The notes under the pieces were generated by a model. It was not told the DNA's origin, made no database searches, and saw nothing but the letters and a program-made list of their open reading frames with translations. This document shows, one piece after another, positions 56,472 to 64,000 of a stretch of 64,000 bases of DNA; positions within the stretch are counted from its first letter, which is position 1, and the number at the start of each line of letters is the position of its first letter. The DNA is taken from positions 62,001 to 126,000 of the forward strand of contig CAYHVH010000001.1 in assembly GCA_964360335.1 (NCBI GenBank), given 5' to 3'. Made by a program: the position numbers and the translations under genes. Source of the DNA: CAYHVH01 sp964360335. GTDB lineage: Bacteria; Patescibacteriota; Doudnabacteria; UBA920; 2-01-FULL-46-14.

Positions 56472-57221
56472 ATGGAAAACCTTACCCCTCGTCAAGCGCA
56501 AATTTTGGCCGCGGTGGTCCGCGAATACAGCAAGCACGGCGAGCCGGTCGGCTCGGAAGATTTGGCCCAAAAGTACCGGCTGGGAGTGAGTTCGGCCACC
56601 GTCCGCAACGAAATGCAGGCTTTGGAGAAGTCTGGCTTGATCACCCAGCCGCATACCTCGGCCGGGCGTGTCCCCACCGACCGCGGCTACCGCTACTTTG
56701 TCAGCAAGCTCATGCACCATCTCGCGCTGTCGACCGTTGAGCAGAATCGTCTGAAACAGGAATTGGCCCAACTGCAGCGGCAGTATCTCGAGTTGGGACG
56801 AGGACTCAGCAAGTTACTGGCGCAGCACGCGGAGGGGGCGACATTTACCTTGCTCCCCGAGAGTGTGACGACAAGCGGCTTGGCAAAGGTTCTGCAAGAG
56901 GACGTGCGTCGCGAAGAACTTCGGGAATTAGCCGAGTTTCTGGAAGAACTGCAAGATCACAGCCAGGCTCTTCTGAAGAGGGATTTTCGAGCGGTCCAGA
57001 CTTTCATCGGCAAGGAAGCGCCCATTCCCTTGGCCTCGGATTTTAGCTTGGTGGTCACGAACGTTCTGCTGCCCAGCGGGGAAAAGGGCTTAATCGGCAT
57101 CGTGGGCCTGAAACGGATGAAATACGCCAGGAATATTTCGCTCCTGGAGTACATTTCCAAGTTGCTCTCCTCCGGTCTAGCTTTATTTTTGATAATATTC
57201 TTAAACGGCCGGCCGGTCTAA
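56472..57221 (+). CDS. hrcA: Heat-inducible repressor HrcA, short form
   Basis: The 249-residue repressor has the N-terminal winged helix (LTPRQAQILAAVVREYSKHG, VSSATVRNEMQALEKSGLI, TSAGRVPTDRGYRYFV) and a reduced C-terminal part. Typical HrcA has about 340 residues; here the GAF-like domain is incomplete, ending LIGIVGLKRMKYARNISLLE. It represses its own operon through CIRCE. The next gene, grpE, starts 3 bp after the stop. Confidence 0.93.
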   Translation: MENLTPRQAQILAAVVREYSKHGEPVGSEDLAQKYRLGVSSATVRNEMQALEKSGLITQPHTSAGRVPTDRGYRYFVSKLMHHLALSTVEQNRLKQELAQLQRQYLELGRGLSKLLAQHAEGATFTLLPESVTTSGLAKVLQEDVRREELRELAEFLEELQDHSQALLKRDFRAVQTFIGKEAPIPLASDFSLVVTNVLLPSGEKGLIGIVGLKRMKYARNISLLEYISKLLSSGLALFLIIFLNGRPV

Positions 57222-57224
57222 ACC

Positions 57225-57713
57225 ATGCCGAATGACCAAATAACGAAGTCAGACGTCGGCAAGCTTACCCAAGAGCTTGAGGAGTATAAAAAGAAGGCCG
57301 AGGAATACTTAAACTCTTGGAAGCGCACGGCCGCCGATTTTGAAAATTACCAGAAGCGCCGGACGAAAGAGGATCGGGAATTATTGCAGTTTGCCCAGGA
57401 AGTGACCGTGGTAAAAATCTTACCGACTTTGGAAAGTTTGGAGCAGGCTGTAAGACATGCCCCGGCCGACGAGCGGTTTCAAACTTGGTCCGAAGGAGTG
57501 GTAAAAATTGTGCAGCAGTTGGAGAAGAGTTTGCTGGAGATGGGCATTGCGAAAATTAAAAGCCTGGGAGAGCAGTTTGACCCCCGCCTGCACGAGGCAG
57601 TGGAGCAGGTCGAGTCAGACCAAGCCCGGGGGACGATTGTGGAGGAAATCCAGACCGGCTATAAATTAAACGATAAAGTCATCAGGCCCGCGAAAGTGAA
57701 AGTTGCAAAATAA
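57225..57713 (+). CDS. grpE: Nucleotide exchange factor GrpE
   Basis: The 162-residue protein has a long N-terminal coiled coil (residues 10-60) and the beta-wing end with MGIAKIKSLGEQFDPRLHEA and GYKLNDKVIRPAKVKVAK. It releases ADP from DnaK. It is co-transcribed with hrcA and followed by a TACGAA-rich palindromic spacer before dnaK. Confidence 0.95.
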   Translation: MPNDQITKSDVGKLTQELEEYKKKAEEYLNSWKRTAADFENYQKRRTKEDRELLQFAQEVTVVKILPTLESLEQAVRHAPADERFQTWSEGVVKIVQQLEKSLLEMGIAKIKSLGEQFDPRLHEAVEQVESDQARGTIVEEIQTGYKLNDKVIRPAKVKVAK

Positions 57714-57785
57714 ACTACGAAAGTACGAAACAGTACGAAAATACGAACTTTCGCACTTTCGTAAAAGATTCGTAAGTTCGTAGTA
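57714..57785. repeat. TACGAA-rich palindromic spacer between grpE and dnaK
   Basis: Words CTACGAAAGTACGAAA and TTCGTAAGTTCGTAG are inverted copies of each other, with GAACTTTCGCACTTTCG in the middle. A hairpin could form in the polycistronic mRNA between the two genes. Confidence 0.55.
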
Positions 57786-57801
57786 AGAAAGGAGAATTAT
57801 T

Positions 57802-59634
57802 ATGCCAAAAATCATCGGAATCGATCTCGGAACTTCCAATTCCGCCGCCGCCGTCCTCGAAGGCGGTAAGCCAATAATTATTCCTTCGGCCGAGGGCACT
57901 ACGGTAGGCGGGGGGAAGGCGTTTCCTTCCTACGTGGCCTTTACCCGAGATGGTGAACTCTTGGTTGGCGAACCGGCCCGCCGGCAAGCGGTTACCAACC
58001 CGGAGGGCACGGCTTTTGCCGTGAAGCGGAAGATGGGCACGAAAGAGAAGATTCAGCTTTACGGCAAGGAATACACGCCGGAGCAGATGTCAGCTTTCAT
58101 TTTGCAGAAAATCAAAAAAGACTCCGAGGCGTATTTGGGCGAACCTCTGCAAAAGGCCGTTATCACCGTGCCCGCGTATTTTGACGATGCCGAGCGGCAG
58201 GCCACCAAAAACGCCGGAGAGATCGCGGGACTCGAGGTCATTCGGATTATTAACGAACCCACGGCCGCCGCTCTGGCGTATGGTCTGGATAAGGGCAAAG
58301 GGGAGCAGAAGATTCTGGTTTTTGATTTCGGCGGCGGGACCCTGGATGTAACGATTATGGATTTCGGTCAAGGGGTGTTTGAGGTTATTTCCACCTCGGG
58401 CGATACTCATCTGGGCGGCACGGATATGGACAGCGTGGTCATGGATTACATTGCCGCGGAGTTTCAGAAGGGATCGGGGATTGACATCCGCAAGGACAAG
58501 ATGGCTTTCAACCGGCTGAAGGAGGCGGCGGAGAAAGCGAAGATCGAGCTCTCCACTACTCTGGAAACGGAGATTAATTTGCCGTTTATCACAGCCGATG
58601 CTTCGGGTCCAAAGCATTTGACGATGAAGATGACGCGAGCCAAACTTGAGGAGTTGGTGCGCCCGATTGTTGAACGAACCCGCCATTCCCTGGAGCAGGC
58701 CCTCTCGGATGCGAAGCTTTCCCCTCCGGACATCGACAAGGTCCTGATGGTCGGCGGGCCGACCCGGATGCCGATCGTCCAAAAGTTTATTGAGGATTTT
58801 CTGGGCAAGAAGGTCGAGCGGGGGGTGGACCCCATGGAGGCGGTAGCCAAGGGAGCGGCCATCCAGGCTGGTGTTCTGGGCGGGGAGGTAAAAGACGTTT
58901 TGCTCTTAGACGTGACGCCTTTGACTTTGGGGATTGAAACTTTGGGAGGGGTGGCGACTCCTTTGATCGAACGGAATACTACTATCCCCACGGCCAAGTC
59001 CCAAGTTTTTTCGACCGCTGCGGATAGCCAGACCTCGGTGGAAATCCATATTTTGCAAGGGGAACGGCCTCTGGCGGCGGACAACAAATCCCTGGGGCGA
59101 TTTATTTTGGACGGTATTCCGTCAGCCCCTCGGGGTATCCCGCAAATCGAGGTGACCTTTGATATTGATGCAAACGGGATTTTGACGGTCACCGCCAAGG
59201 ACAAAGCGACTAACAAAGCCCAGCACATTACGATTTCCGGCTCTTCTAACTTATCGAAAGAGGAGATAGAACGGATGAGGAAAGAGGCCGAAGCCCACGC
59301 CGTCGAAGACCGGAAACGGCGGGAGCTCATTGAGGTCCGCAATCAAGCCGATCAGCTGATTCACGTCGTGGAAAAAACTCTCAAAGACGCCGGGAACAAA
59401 GTTGACAGTAAAGTTCGGGCAGACCTGGAGAGCAAGGTTCAGGAGCTTCGGAAAATTAAGGACGGGAGTGACGCCGAAGCCATTCGGAAACAAATGGAGC
59501 TTATCAGTCAGGAAATCCAAAAAGTGGGCGCTCAAATGTACTCGGCCTCGGGCAAAACAGACAAGCCGGGCGGTGAGGACAAGAACAAGGACAAGGGCAA
59601 ACCCGAGGACGCCCAGTTTGAAGAGAAAAAATAA
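57802..59634 (+). CDS. dnaK: Chaperone DnaK
   Basis: The 610-residue Hsp70 has the ATPase start IIGIDLGTSNSAAAV, VITVPAYFDDAERQATKNAG, INEPTAAALAYGLD, FDFGGGTLDVTI, LMVGGPTRMPIVQKFI and the interdomain linker DVLLLDVTPLTLGIET. The lid ends in an acidic/Lys-rich tail, EDAQFEEKK, without the EEVD-like terminus. AAAGGAG lies 9 nt upstream. Confidence 0.98.
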   Translation: MPKIIGIDLGTSNSAAAVLEGGKPIIIPSAEGTTVGGGKAFPSYVAFTRDGELLVGEPARRQAVTNPEGTAFAVKRKMGTKEKIQLYGKEYTPEQMSAFILQKIKKDSEAYLGEPLQKAVITVPAYFDDAERQATKNAGEIAGLEVIRIINEPTAAALAYGLDKGKGEQKILVFDFGGGTLDVTIMDFGQGVFEVISTSGDTHLGGTDMDSVVMDYIAAEFQKGSGIDIRKDKMAFNRLKEAAEKAKIELSTTLETEINLPFITADASGPKHLTMKMTRAKLEELVRPIVERTRHSLEQALSDAKLSPPDIDKVLMVGGPTRMPIVQKFIEDFLGKKVERGVDPMEAVAKGAAIQAGVLGGEVKDVLLLDVTPLTLGIETLGGVATPLIERNTTIPTAKSQVFSTAADSQTSVEIHILQGERPLAADNKSLGRFILDGIPSAPRGIPQIEVTFDIDANGILTVTAKDKATNKAQHITISGSSNLSKEEIERMRKEAEAHAVEDRKRRELIEVRNQADQLIHVVEKTLKDAGNKVDSKVRADLESKVQELRKIKDGSDAEAIRKQMELISQEIQKVGAQMYSASGKTDKPGGEDKNKDKGKPEDAQFEEKK

Positions 59635-59640
59635 GGCAGG

Positions 59641-59701
59641 CGACCTCTCCTGGCCTCCGGCCACCCTCCCCAGGCCTGGGGAGGGATTAAGGGAGAGGTC
59701 G
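59641..59701. repeat. CTCTCCC-family palindrome between dnaK and dnaJ
   Basis: CGACCTCTCC (59641-59650) and GGGAGAGGTCG (59691-59701) form the outer arms. GGCC-TCC-GGCC and CCCTCCCC-AGGCCT-GGGGAGGG lie inside. This is the only copy of the family in this window outside a reading frame, and it may fold between two coupled genes. Confidence 0.8.
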
Positions 59702-59708
59702 AACCGTG

Positions 59709-60872
59709 ATGGATAGAGATTACTATCAAATTTTAGGAGTGGGACGCAGTGCCTCCAAGGACGAAATCAAACGGGCCTATCGTCGGCTGGCGCACGAGCA
59801 TCACCCCGACAAGGGCAGTGGAGAGGCGGCGAAGTTCAAAGAAATCAACGAAGCCTACGAGGTTCTCTCCGATGAGGGAAAACGCGCCCAATACGATCAG
59901 TTCGGGGAGACGTTTGAGCAGGCCCGGGCGCGGGGCGGGGCGGGCTTTGGCGGGTTTGGGGGGTTTGCCGATTTTTCGGACTTTGTGCGGGGATTTGGCG
60001 AGAATTACTCCCGGGGGCCGTTTTCCGGTATGGAGTTTGATTTCGGCGACGTCTTCTCTGATATCTTTGGTGCTCCGCGGCAGGCCAGACGCCAACAGGG
60101 CATTGATTTGGAGATGGAACTGACGGTTGATTTTTTGGACGGCGTTTTCGGCACGGAGCAGGAAATCAGTCTGGAAAAAAATGCTCACTGCCCGGCCTGT
60201 CAGGGCAGCGGCGCGGCGGCCGGAAGCAAAGTCGTATCTTGTCCCAAATGCCACGGCACGGGACAGCTGACTGAACACCGGCGAACGATTCTGGGGAGTT
60301 TCCAGCAAGTGCGGGTTTGCGACAAATGCGAGGGTTTGGGGAAGGTGCCGGAGGAGCTGTGCCAGACCTGTCGCGGTCGGGGGATAAAGAAAATGACCAA
60401 GCGGGTCAAAGTCATTGTGCCGCCGGGCATTGACGATGGCCAGCGGCTGAAGCTCACGGGCGAGGGAGAGGTTGGCTATCGGGGAAGCCACCCGGGCGAT
60501 TTGTATCTGGTGATTCATGTCCGAACCCATCCGGAATTTCGGCGACAGGAGTTTGAAATTTTCTCGGAAGTTCCGGTAGGGATTTATCAAGCAACCTTGG
60601 GGGCAAAGGTGGAGATCAACACCGTGGACGGCAAAGTTTGGCTCAAGATTCCCGCCGGTACGCAATCCGGGAATGTCTTGCGGCTTAAGGGCAAGGGCGT
60701 ACCATATCTGGAAAGCACGAAGCGCGGGGATCACCTGGTGACCATTCGGGTCGTCACCCCCACGAAACTTACGAAAAAAGAAAAAGAACTTTTCCAAAAA
60801 CTGGCCGAGGAGCGGGGGGAGAGTCTCGATGTCGATGATGGCTTGTGGAGCAAGATCAAAGATAATCTATGA
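59709..60872 (+). CDS. dnaJ: Chaperone DnaJ
   Basis: The 387-residue type I Hsp40 has the J domain with HPD (YRRLAHEHHPDKG), a Gly/Phe-rich linker (about 75-100), four zinc pairs (CPACQGSG, CPKCHGTG, CDKCEGLG, CQTCRGRG) and the two C-terminal barrels. It stimulates DnaK. A GTG lies one codon upstream; I start at the ATG. It ends the hrcA-grpE-dnaK-dnaJ operon, after which an AT-rich repeat spacer follows. Confidence 0.97.
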   Translation: MDRDYYQILGVGRSASKDEIKRAYRRLAHEHHPDKGSGEAAKFKEINEAYEVLSDEGKRAQYDQFGETFEQARARGGAGFGGFGGFADFSDFVRGFGENYSRGPFSGMEFDFGDVFSDIFGAPRQARRQQGIDLEMELTVDFLDGVFGTEQEISLEKNAHCPACQGSGAAAGSKVVSCPKCHGTGQLTEHRRTILGSFQQVRVCDKCEGLGKVPEELCQTCRGRGIKKMTKRVKVIVPPGIDDGQRLKLTGEGEVGYRGSHPGDLYLVIHVRTHPEFRRQEFEIFSEVPVGIYQATLGAKVEINTVDGKVWLKIPAGTQSGNVLRLKGKGVPYLESTKRGDHLVTIRVVTPTKLTKKEKELFQKLAEERGESLDVDDGLWSKIKDNL

Positions 60873-60958
60873 AGAATTTTTAATTAAACTAATTTCTAAA
60901 ATTTTGGTCATTAGAATTTGTTTAGGATTTAGGAATTAGAAATTAGGAATTTGCAAAC

Positions 60959-61456
60959 GTGTTAGGGCAATTTGCGAATATTTTTAATTTCTCCTCCTGG
61001 GATTTCTTCCTGCTTGTTTTTCTTGTCGTTGTTACCCTCGGCTATACTTTTCTTTTTGTGGTGCGCGGTAAAATCCTGCCGCTTTTGGTTTCAACCAGCC
61101 TGTCGTTTTTTCTCCTTAAGTATGTGCCGTTTGCGGTGTTTCAAGCTTTTCCTTCGCAACTTGTTGCCTTTGTGGTAGTGCTTTTGGTCATGGTGTTTAT
61201 CCTCTCGCGCGTGATTTTTCAATCCCCGGTCGGTTCGGAAACTTTCGGGATTTTTCCGTCTTTGGTTTTGGCTTTGACCCAGACTGGATTCTTGCTCGCG
61301 GTCGCCGCAAGTTTTTTCCCGCCAGAAATCGTTCGGGAGTTCGGGGAGTTGGGCCAGAGAGTTTTTGTGGGCGATCAGGCGATTTTTTATTGGGCTTTGG
61401 TTTCGGTGGTGTTGCTGCTTTTGATCGGCCGCAAGGCAAATTTGGAAGTGGGCTAA
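60959..61456 (+). CDS. Multi-helix membrane protein, CvpA-like
   Basis: The 165-residue protein has about five hydrophobic helices (starting WDFFLLVFLVVVTLGYTFLF) and no charged catalytic motif. The arrangement resembles CvpA/colicin V production proteins but the match is weak. The start codon is GTG and no Shine-Dalgarno is seen. The 86-bp spacer after dnaJ is made of TTTAGGATTTAG-like repeats. Confidence 0.55.
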   Translation: MLGQFANIFNFSSWDFFLLVFLVVVTLGYTFLFVVRGKILPLLVSTSLSFFLLKYVPFAVFQAFPSQLVAFVVVLLVMVFILSRVIFQSPVGSETFGIFPSLVLALTQTGFLLAVAASFFPPEIVREFGELGQRVFVGDQAIFYWALVSVVLLLLIGRKANLEVG

Positions 61457-61493
61457 AAAAAATCGGCAGAAGGAGGGGACTTTCCTTCTGCCG
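61455..61493 (-). terminator. Terminator of the zinc-ribbon gene
   Basis: On the minus strand CGGCAGAAGG pairs with CCTTCTGCCG and is followed by A and eight T. Confidence 0.88.
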
Positions 61494-61504
61494 CGGGCCG
61501 CGCG

Positions 61505-61876
61505 TCAGGCGGGGAACAAAACCCGGAATTTTTTGTGGCAGTGCCAACAAGTCCTAATTATCCGTTGGGACTCGGTGGCTGGATTCCCGCAGTGCGGGCA
61601 CAGAATTATTTGGTGGCCGTCCATCTCGGCTAACCGGAGCGCTTGCTTCCGAGTCGGGTGCTGACCCGGCGCTGGGGATTTTTTGGCGGAATCTGCTACC
61701 ATGACCTCCCGGTGTTTGGGCCAGACTCGCTTTCGAAGCTCGGCGGCTTGGCTGCTAGTAAGATGACCAAGTCCGAGGGATTGATTGCAAACGAGTCGAT
61801 TGCGACCCCTTGGCTGAAAGGTTAGCCGGTTACTTTCTCTGATGCTCAAGACGTCGAAGGGAATACCGCGTTTCAT
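61505..61876 (-). CDS. Zinc-ribbon protein, unknown
   Basis: The 123-residue protein has a basic N-terminal part with SSQAAELRKRVWPKHRE and a C-terminal zinc ribbon, CPHCG..16..CWHCHKKF. Such proteins bind nucleic acid or ribosomes. GGAGGG lies 4 nt before the ATG. A terminator follows, so it is monocistronic. No family is recognised. Confidence 0.65.
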   Translation of the reverse strand: MKRGIPFDVLSIRESNRLTFQPRGRNRLVCNQSLGLGHLTSSQAAELRKRVWPKHREVMVADSAKKSPAPGQHPTRKQALRLAEMDGHQIILCPHCGNPATESQRIIRTCWHCHKKFRVLFPA

Positions 61877-62062
61877 AAGACCCTCCAGTTTTGCTTTGGG
61901 ATGACTTCAAAGGATAGTGGAAAAAGCAGATAAAGTCAAGGGCAGAAGAAAATAAAATCCGCCGGAATTAAGCGAAGCGCCGGTGAAGTTTAATGATCAT
62001 ACTACCTACGCTTACGGCTCGCAAAGCCACATAATCAAGTAAGCGAAACGAAGTGAAGTTTA

Positions 62063-62139
62063 CTGGTGGGTCGGGTGGGAATCGAACCCACGACCGTTGG
62101 CTTAAAAGGCCACTGCTCTACCAGGCTGAGCTACCGACC
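62063..62139 (-). tRNA. tRNA-Lys (UUU)
   Basis: The minus strand gives acceptor GGGTCGG/CCGACCC, D stem GCTC/GAGC, an anticodon stem with loop CTTTTAA (anticodon UUU; the outermost stem pair G-A is mismatched), and T arm GTGGG-TTCGATT-CCCAC. CCA is encoded. The flanking 61877-62060 segment holds a repeated GTGAAGTTTA word but no gene. Confidence 0.92.
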
Positions 62140-62229
62140 CGATGGAACTTAAGTAATTATAGAGAAAGTCGGGAGAGATTTCAATCTCTAGTCGCCATCG
62201 AGGCGGTTTTTTGTTAGGATTCAGTTGAT

Positions 62230-62916
62230 ATGAAGGACTTTTTGCGTTATGCTCTCGCCCCAATAATTTTGCTGATTATTTTTTCGGCGTTTATTGTGCT
62301 GTATAATCTTTTTAGGCTGCCTCCCCCGTCCGAACTTATCGAAATCGTCAAGCGGTATTACTTGGAACATAATCCTTACCTGGTGGTTTTTCTGGGTGCG
62401 TTGGTGGAAGGCCTGTTATTTATCAACTGGTATTTACCAGGATCGATTATTATCGTCTTGGGAGTAATTTTTGCTCGGGATTCCGGCTTTAGCGTACTCG
62501 TAGTTGTCTTCCTTATCATCCTCGGTTTTTTGCTGACTTCTATTGCCAATTATTTTTTAGGCAAATACGGTTGGTATCGCTTGTTTTTAAAGCTGGGCCT
62601 CCGGGAGCCTTTGGAAAAAGCCAAAGCTCGAACCGAGAGATATGGGCTGCCCATTGTTTTCAGTACTTACTTTCATCCAAATGTTGGGGCCCTGACCGCC
62701 ACGAGTGCGGGGATTTTGGGTTTACCATTTGCAAAATTCCTTCGGTACTCGACTTTCGCTTTGATTGTGTGGAACGTTCTTTGGGGACTGCTAGTATATT
62801 TTATTGGACCAGCAGCGCTGAAGCTGATGAGCACCTGGGTCATTATTTTGGTTTTAGCTGTCTGGCTGACGTGGTTATCACTGAAGTACTACAAAAATCG
62901 AACCCGAGTTAGGTAA
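62230..62916 (+). CDS. DedA family membrane protein
   Basis: The 228-residue protein has an N-terminal helix, then the DedA/VTT core: VVFLGALVEGLLFINWYLPG (re-entrant segment), GKYGWYRLFLKLGLREPLEKA and FHPNVGALTATSAGILGLPF with the basic/helix pattern of the family. DedA proteins recycle undecaprenyl phosphate or support membrane potential. TGT-TAGGAT lies 9 nt before the ATG. Confidence 0.87.
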   Translation: MKDFLRYALAPIILLIIFSAFIVLYNLFRLPPPSELIEIVKRYYLEHNPYLVVFLGALVEGLLFINWYLPGSIIIVLGVIFARDSGFSVLVVVFLIILGFLLTSIANYFLGKYGWYRLFLKLGLREPLEKAKARTERYGLPIVFSTYFHPNVGALTATSAGILGLPFAKFLRYSTFALIVWNVLWGLLVYFIGPAALKLMSTWVIILVLAVWLTWLSLKYYKNRTRVR

Positions 62917-62929
62917 AGCTTTGCTCCTG

Positions 62930-62972
62930 TGAACCATTCCTGCCCGGGGCAGGAATGGTTCAGCAGCTTTTT
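62930..62972 (+). terminator. Terminator of dedA-like gene
   Basis: TGAACCATTCCTGCC and GGCAGGAATGGTTCA form a perfect 15-bp stem with a short loop, followed by GCAGC and five T. Confidence 0.75.
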
Positions 62973-62978
62973 GAAGAT

Positions 62979-63013
62979 AAAAAATCAGGCGAGTCTATGG
63001 TGGCAGACTCGCC
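62979..63013 (-). terminator. Terminator of the orphan membrane gene
   Basis: On the minus strand GGCGAGTCT pairs with AGACTCGCC and is followed by TGA and a run of six T. Confidence 0.85.
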
Positions 63014-63039
63014 CGGTGATTCCGACTCTCGTTCAAGTC

Positions 63040-63528
63040 CTACTCGCAGAAAAGAAACAAGGACAATAAACCACAGAGTATGGTTAACAAGCTGATTGCG
63101 GGAGTTAGAAAGTTCCCCCAGTTTCTCTCCGGATGCGCCATGAGCTTCTGCCCGTCGTACTCCAGCCGGCCAACAGTTGCATATTCAGGCCAGTCGAGCC
63201 TGGTCCGCCATTCAGAGCGATAGAAGACGCCGCTTTCGTCCCGCGGGAGCCAGTAGGTTGTACTGACGAAATGGAACGAAGCGTTGTACGAGACGATCGA
63301 CCTTGAGCGACTGCTGTGCGCGAGCTCCAAGAACTCGGAGATACCGTGGTCAATCGTAAATGTGCCGGGTTTCACCTGCGAGCCGGGCAGAACTTCCGCC
63401 CCAGTCACCACGGGAAACTCCACCACAGCCGGAGCGGGAAGCGGCAGTCGCAGAGCGACGGTTGTCGCCCCTATGCACACGAGCGTGACGAGACCAATTC
63501 TCAAAGCTATAGCTTTATGGCTCTTCAT
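63040..63528 (-). CDS. Two-helix extracytoplasmic protein, unknown
   Basis: The 162-residue protein has helices near both ends (about 10-27 and 141-160) around a soluble domain with Trp/Tyr-rich beta strands (STTYWLPRDESGVFYRSEW). The topology resembles DUF3592-like proteins, without sequence proof. AGGAGG lies 5 nt before the ATG at 63528. The function is unknown. Confidence 0.65.
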   Translation of the reverse strand: MKSHKAIALRIGLVTLVCIGATTVALRLPLPAPAVVEFPVVTGAEVLPGSQVKPGTFTIDHGISEFLELAHSSRSRSIVSYNASFHFVSTTYWLPRDESGVFYRSEWRTRLDWPEYATVGRLEYDGQKLMAHPERNWGNFLTPAISLLTILCGLLSLFLFCE

Positions 63529-63709
63529 GTTTTCCTCCTGACAAGAACGTTGAAACAGTTCATCATAGCAACTGGAAAAACCCAGGTCAAGTCGATGTAC
63601 AGGTCGGCTGGCGGGGGAATAATGATGAGCGTTTGACACCAGCCCGCTGTGTTGTTACCTTTACTCGCGGTATACACTCGAAATCAAAAGGAGGAGTTAG
63701 ACGAGAGAA

Positions 63710-64000
63710 ATGCCAGTACAAACGCTAGAGGCTCTCCGCTACAGGTTTTTGCAACCCTTGGGCCAAACCGTGCAACAACTCGTGGACGGCCGATTCAAAA
63801 GTACGGCACCTCTTGACCGCCCCCTGAAATGGTTCGGAGCGGTTCTCCCGGAAGAGATCGAGATAATCATGACCATCAGACCCGGGTTTGTTGCGAGCGT
63901 AGTGTTTCGGTCTGACCGAACCGCCATACTGGATCATTCCGGATTCAGATTCCATAGCTCTTGGTCGGTCATTGCCCGCCAGATTGCAACCTTGATCGAC
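63710..64000 (+). CDS. Partial gene, unknown
   Basis: An ATG at 63710 opens a frame of 97 codons that runs off the right edge (MPVQTLEALRYRFLQPLG...). The fragment is alpha/beta, with no recognisable motif. AAAGGAGGAG lies 13-15 nt upstream, farther than ideal. Confidence 0.5.
   Translation, partial: MPVQTLEALRYRFLQPLGQTVQQLVDGRFKSTAPLDRPLKWFGAVLPEEIEIIMTIRPGFVASVVFRSDRTAILDHSGFRFHSSWSVIARQIATLID

Noticed and set aside
59641..59701. Terminator between dnaK and dnaJ
   Set aside because: The stem has no T run and matches the dispersed palindrome family.
1..64000. CRISPR arrays, prophage or intact insertion sequences
   Set aside because: No regularly spaced direct repeats, Cas, integrase or transposase genes were seen; repeats here are palindromic and dispersed.

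Overview
The window looks like a near-complete housekeeping stretch of a Candidate Phyla Radiation (Patescibacteria, Parcubacteria-like) chromosome. This is inferred from dense small operons, many 60-200 residue membrane proteins of CPR type (DUF5665-like, DUF378-like), a short HrcA, a bifunctional SIS-type sugar isomerase, a free-standing tRNA-binding domain and minimal metabolism. TGA is a normal stop (trxB and the deoxyhypusine-synthase-like gene end in it), so the code is standard.

Layout. 1-6000: a partial gene, tRNA-Ile(UAU), gyrA with two upstream genes, a ribosomal S1-like protein, a hairpin-rich element and a CBS protein. 6000-7600: overlapping divergent promoters, a tRNA cluster (Cys, Leu, one decayed copy), a tRNA-binding protein, and a diguanylate cyclase behind a riboswitch-like attenuator. 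7600-16300: sugar-phosphate genes (transketolase, class II FBPase, a DUF2090/IolC-type aldolase, transaldolase, phosphoglucose/phosphomannose isomerase, a PQQ-type sugar dehydrogenase) interrupted by a PD-(D/E)XK-like gene. 16300-28700: rpoBC, valS, tsaD, corA. 28660-29014 minus: an unassigned, about 350-nt RNA with its own promoter and terminator. 29000-31500: small membrane proteins, gene and tRNA debris around a cupin gene, tRNA-Glu, a flavin-type oxidoreductase and a 34-residue microprotein. 31500-36000: methyltransferase, VTT protein, HAD hydrolase, trxB, alpha/beta hydrolase, CDF-like protein. 36000-46500: efp, rpsR-ssb-rpsF, a coiled-coil peptide, ychF, phosphomannomutase, trpS, RNase J and a deoxyhypusine-synthase homologue. 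46500-56400: a low-GC sodium symporter beside tRNA-Leu, a peptide-binding protein, secG, divergent uvrC/uvrA, and a sortase fold with Ser in place of Cys. 56400-61500: hrcA-grpE-dnaK-dnaJ under a CIRCE operator. 61500-64000: zinc-ribbon protein, tRNA-Lys, a DedA protein and orphan genes.

The main global signals are three. First, palindromic repeats sit in frame inside conserved genes (tkt twice, tal, the SIS isomerase, tsaD, ychF, uvrC), so the genome tolerates repeat-derived peptides. Second, many genes have a -10 box ending exactly 6 nt before the ATG, which places the transcription start on the start codon (leaderless mRNA), while another set uses strong Shine-Dalgarno sites. Third, there are several structured leaders, of which the attenuator before the diguanylate cyclase and the 350-nt RNA are the best candidates for undescribed elements.
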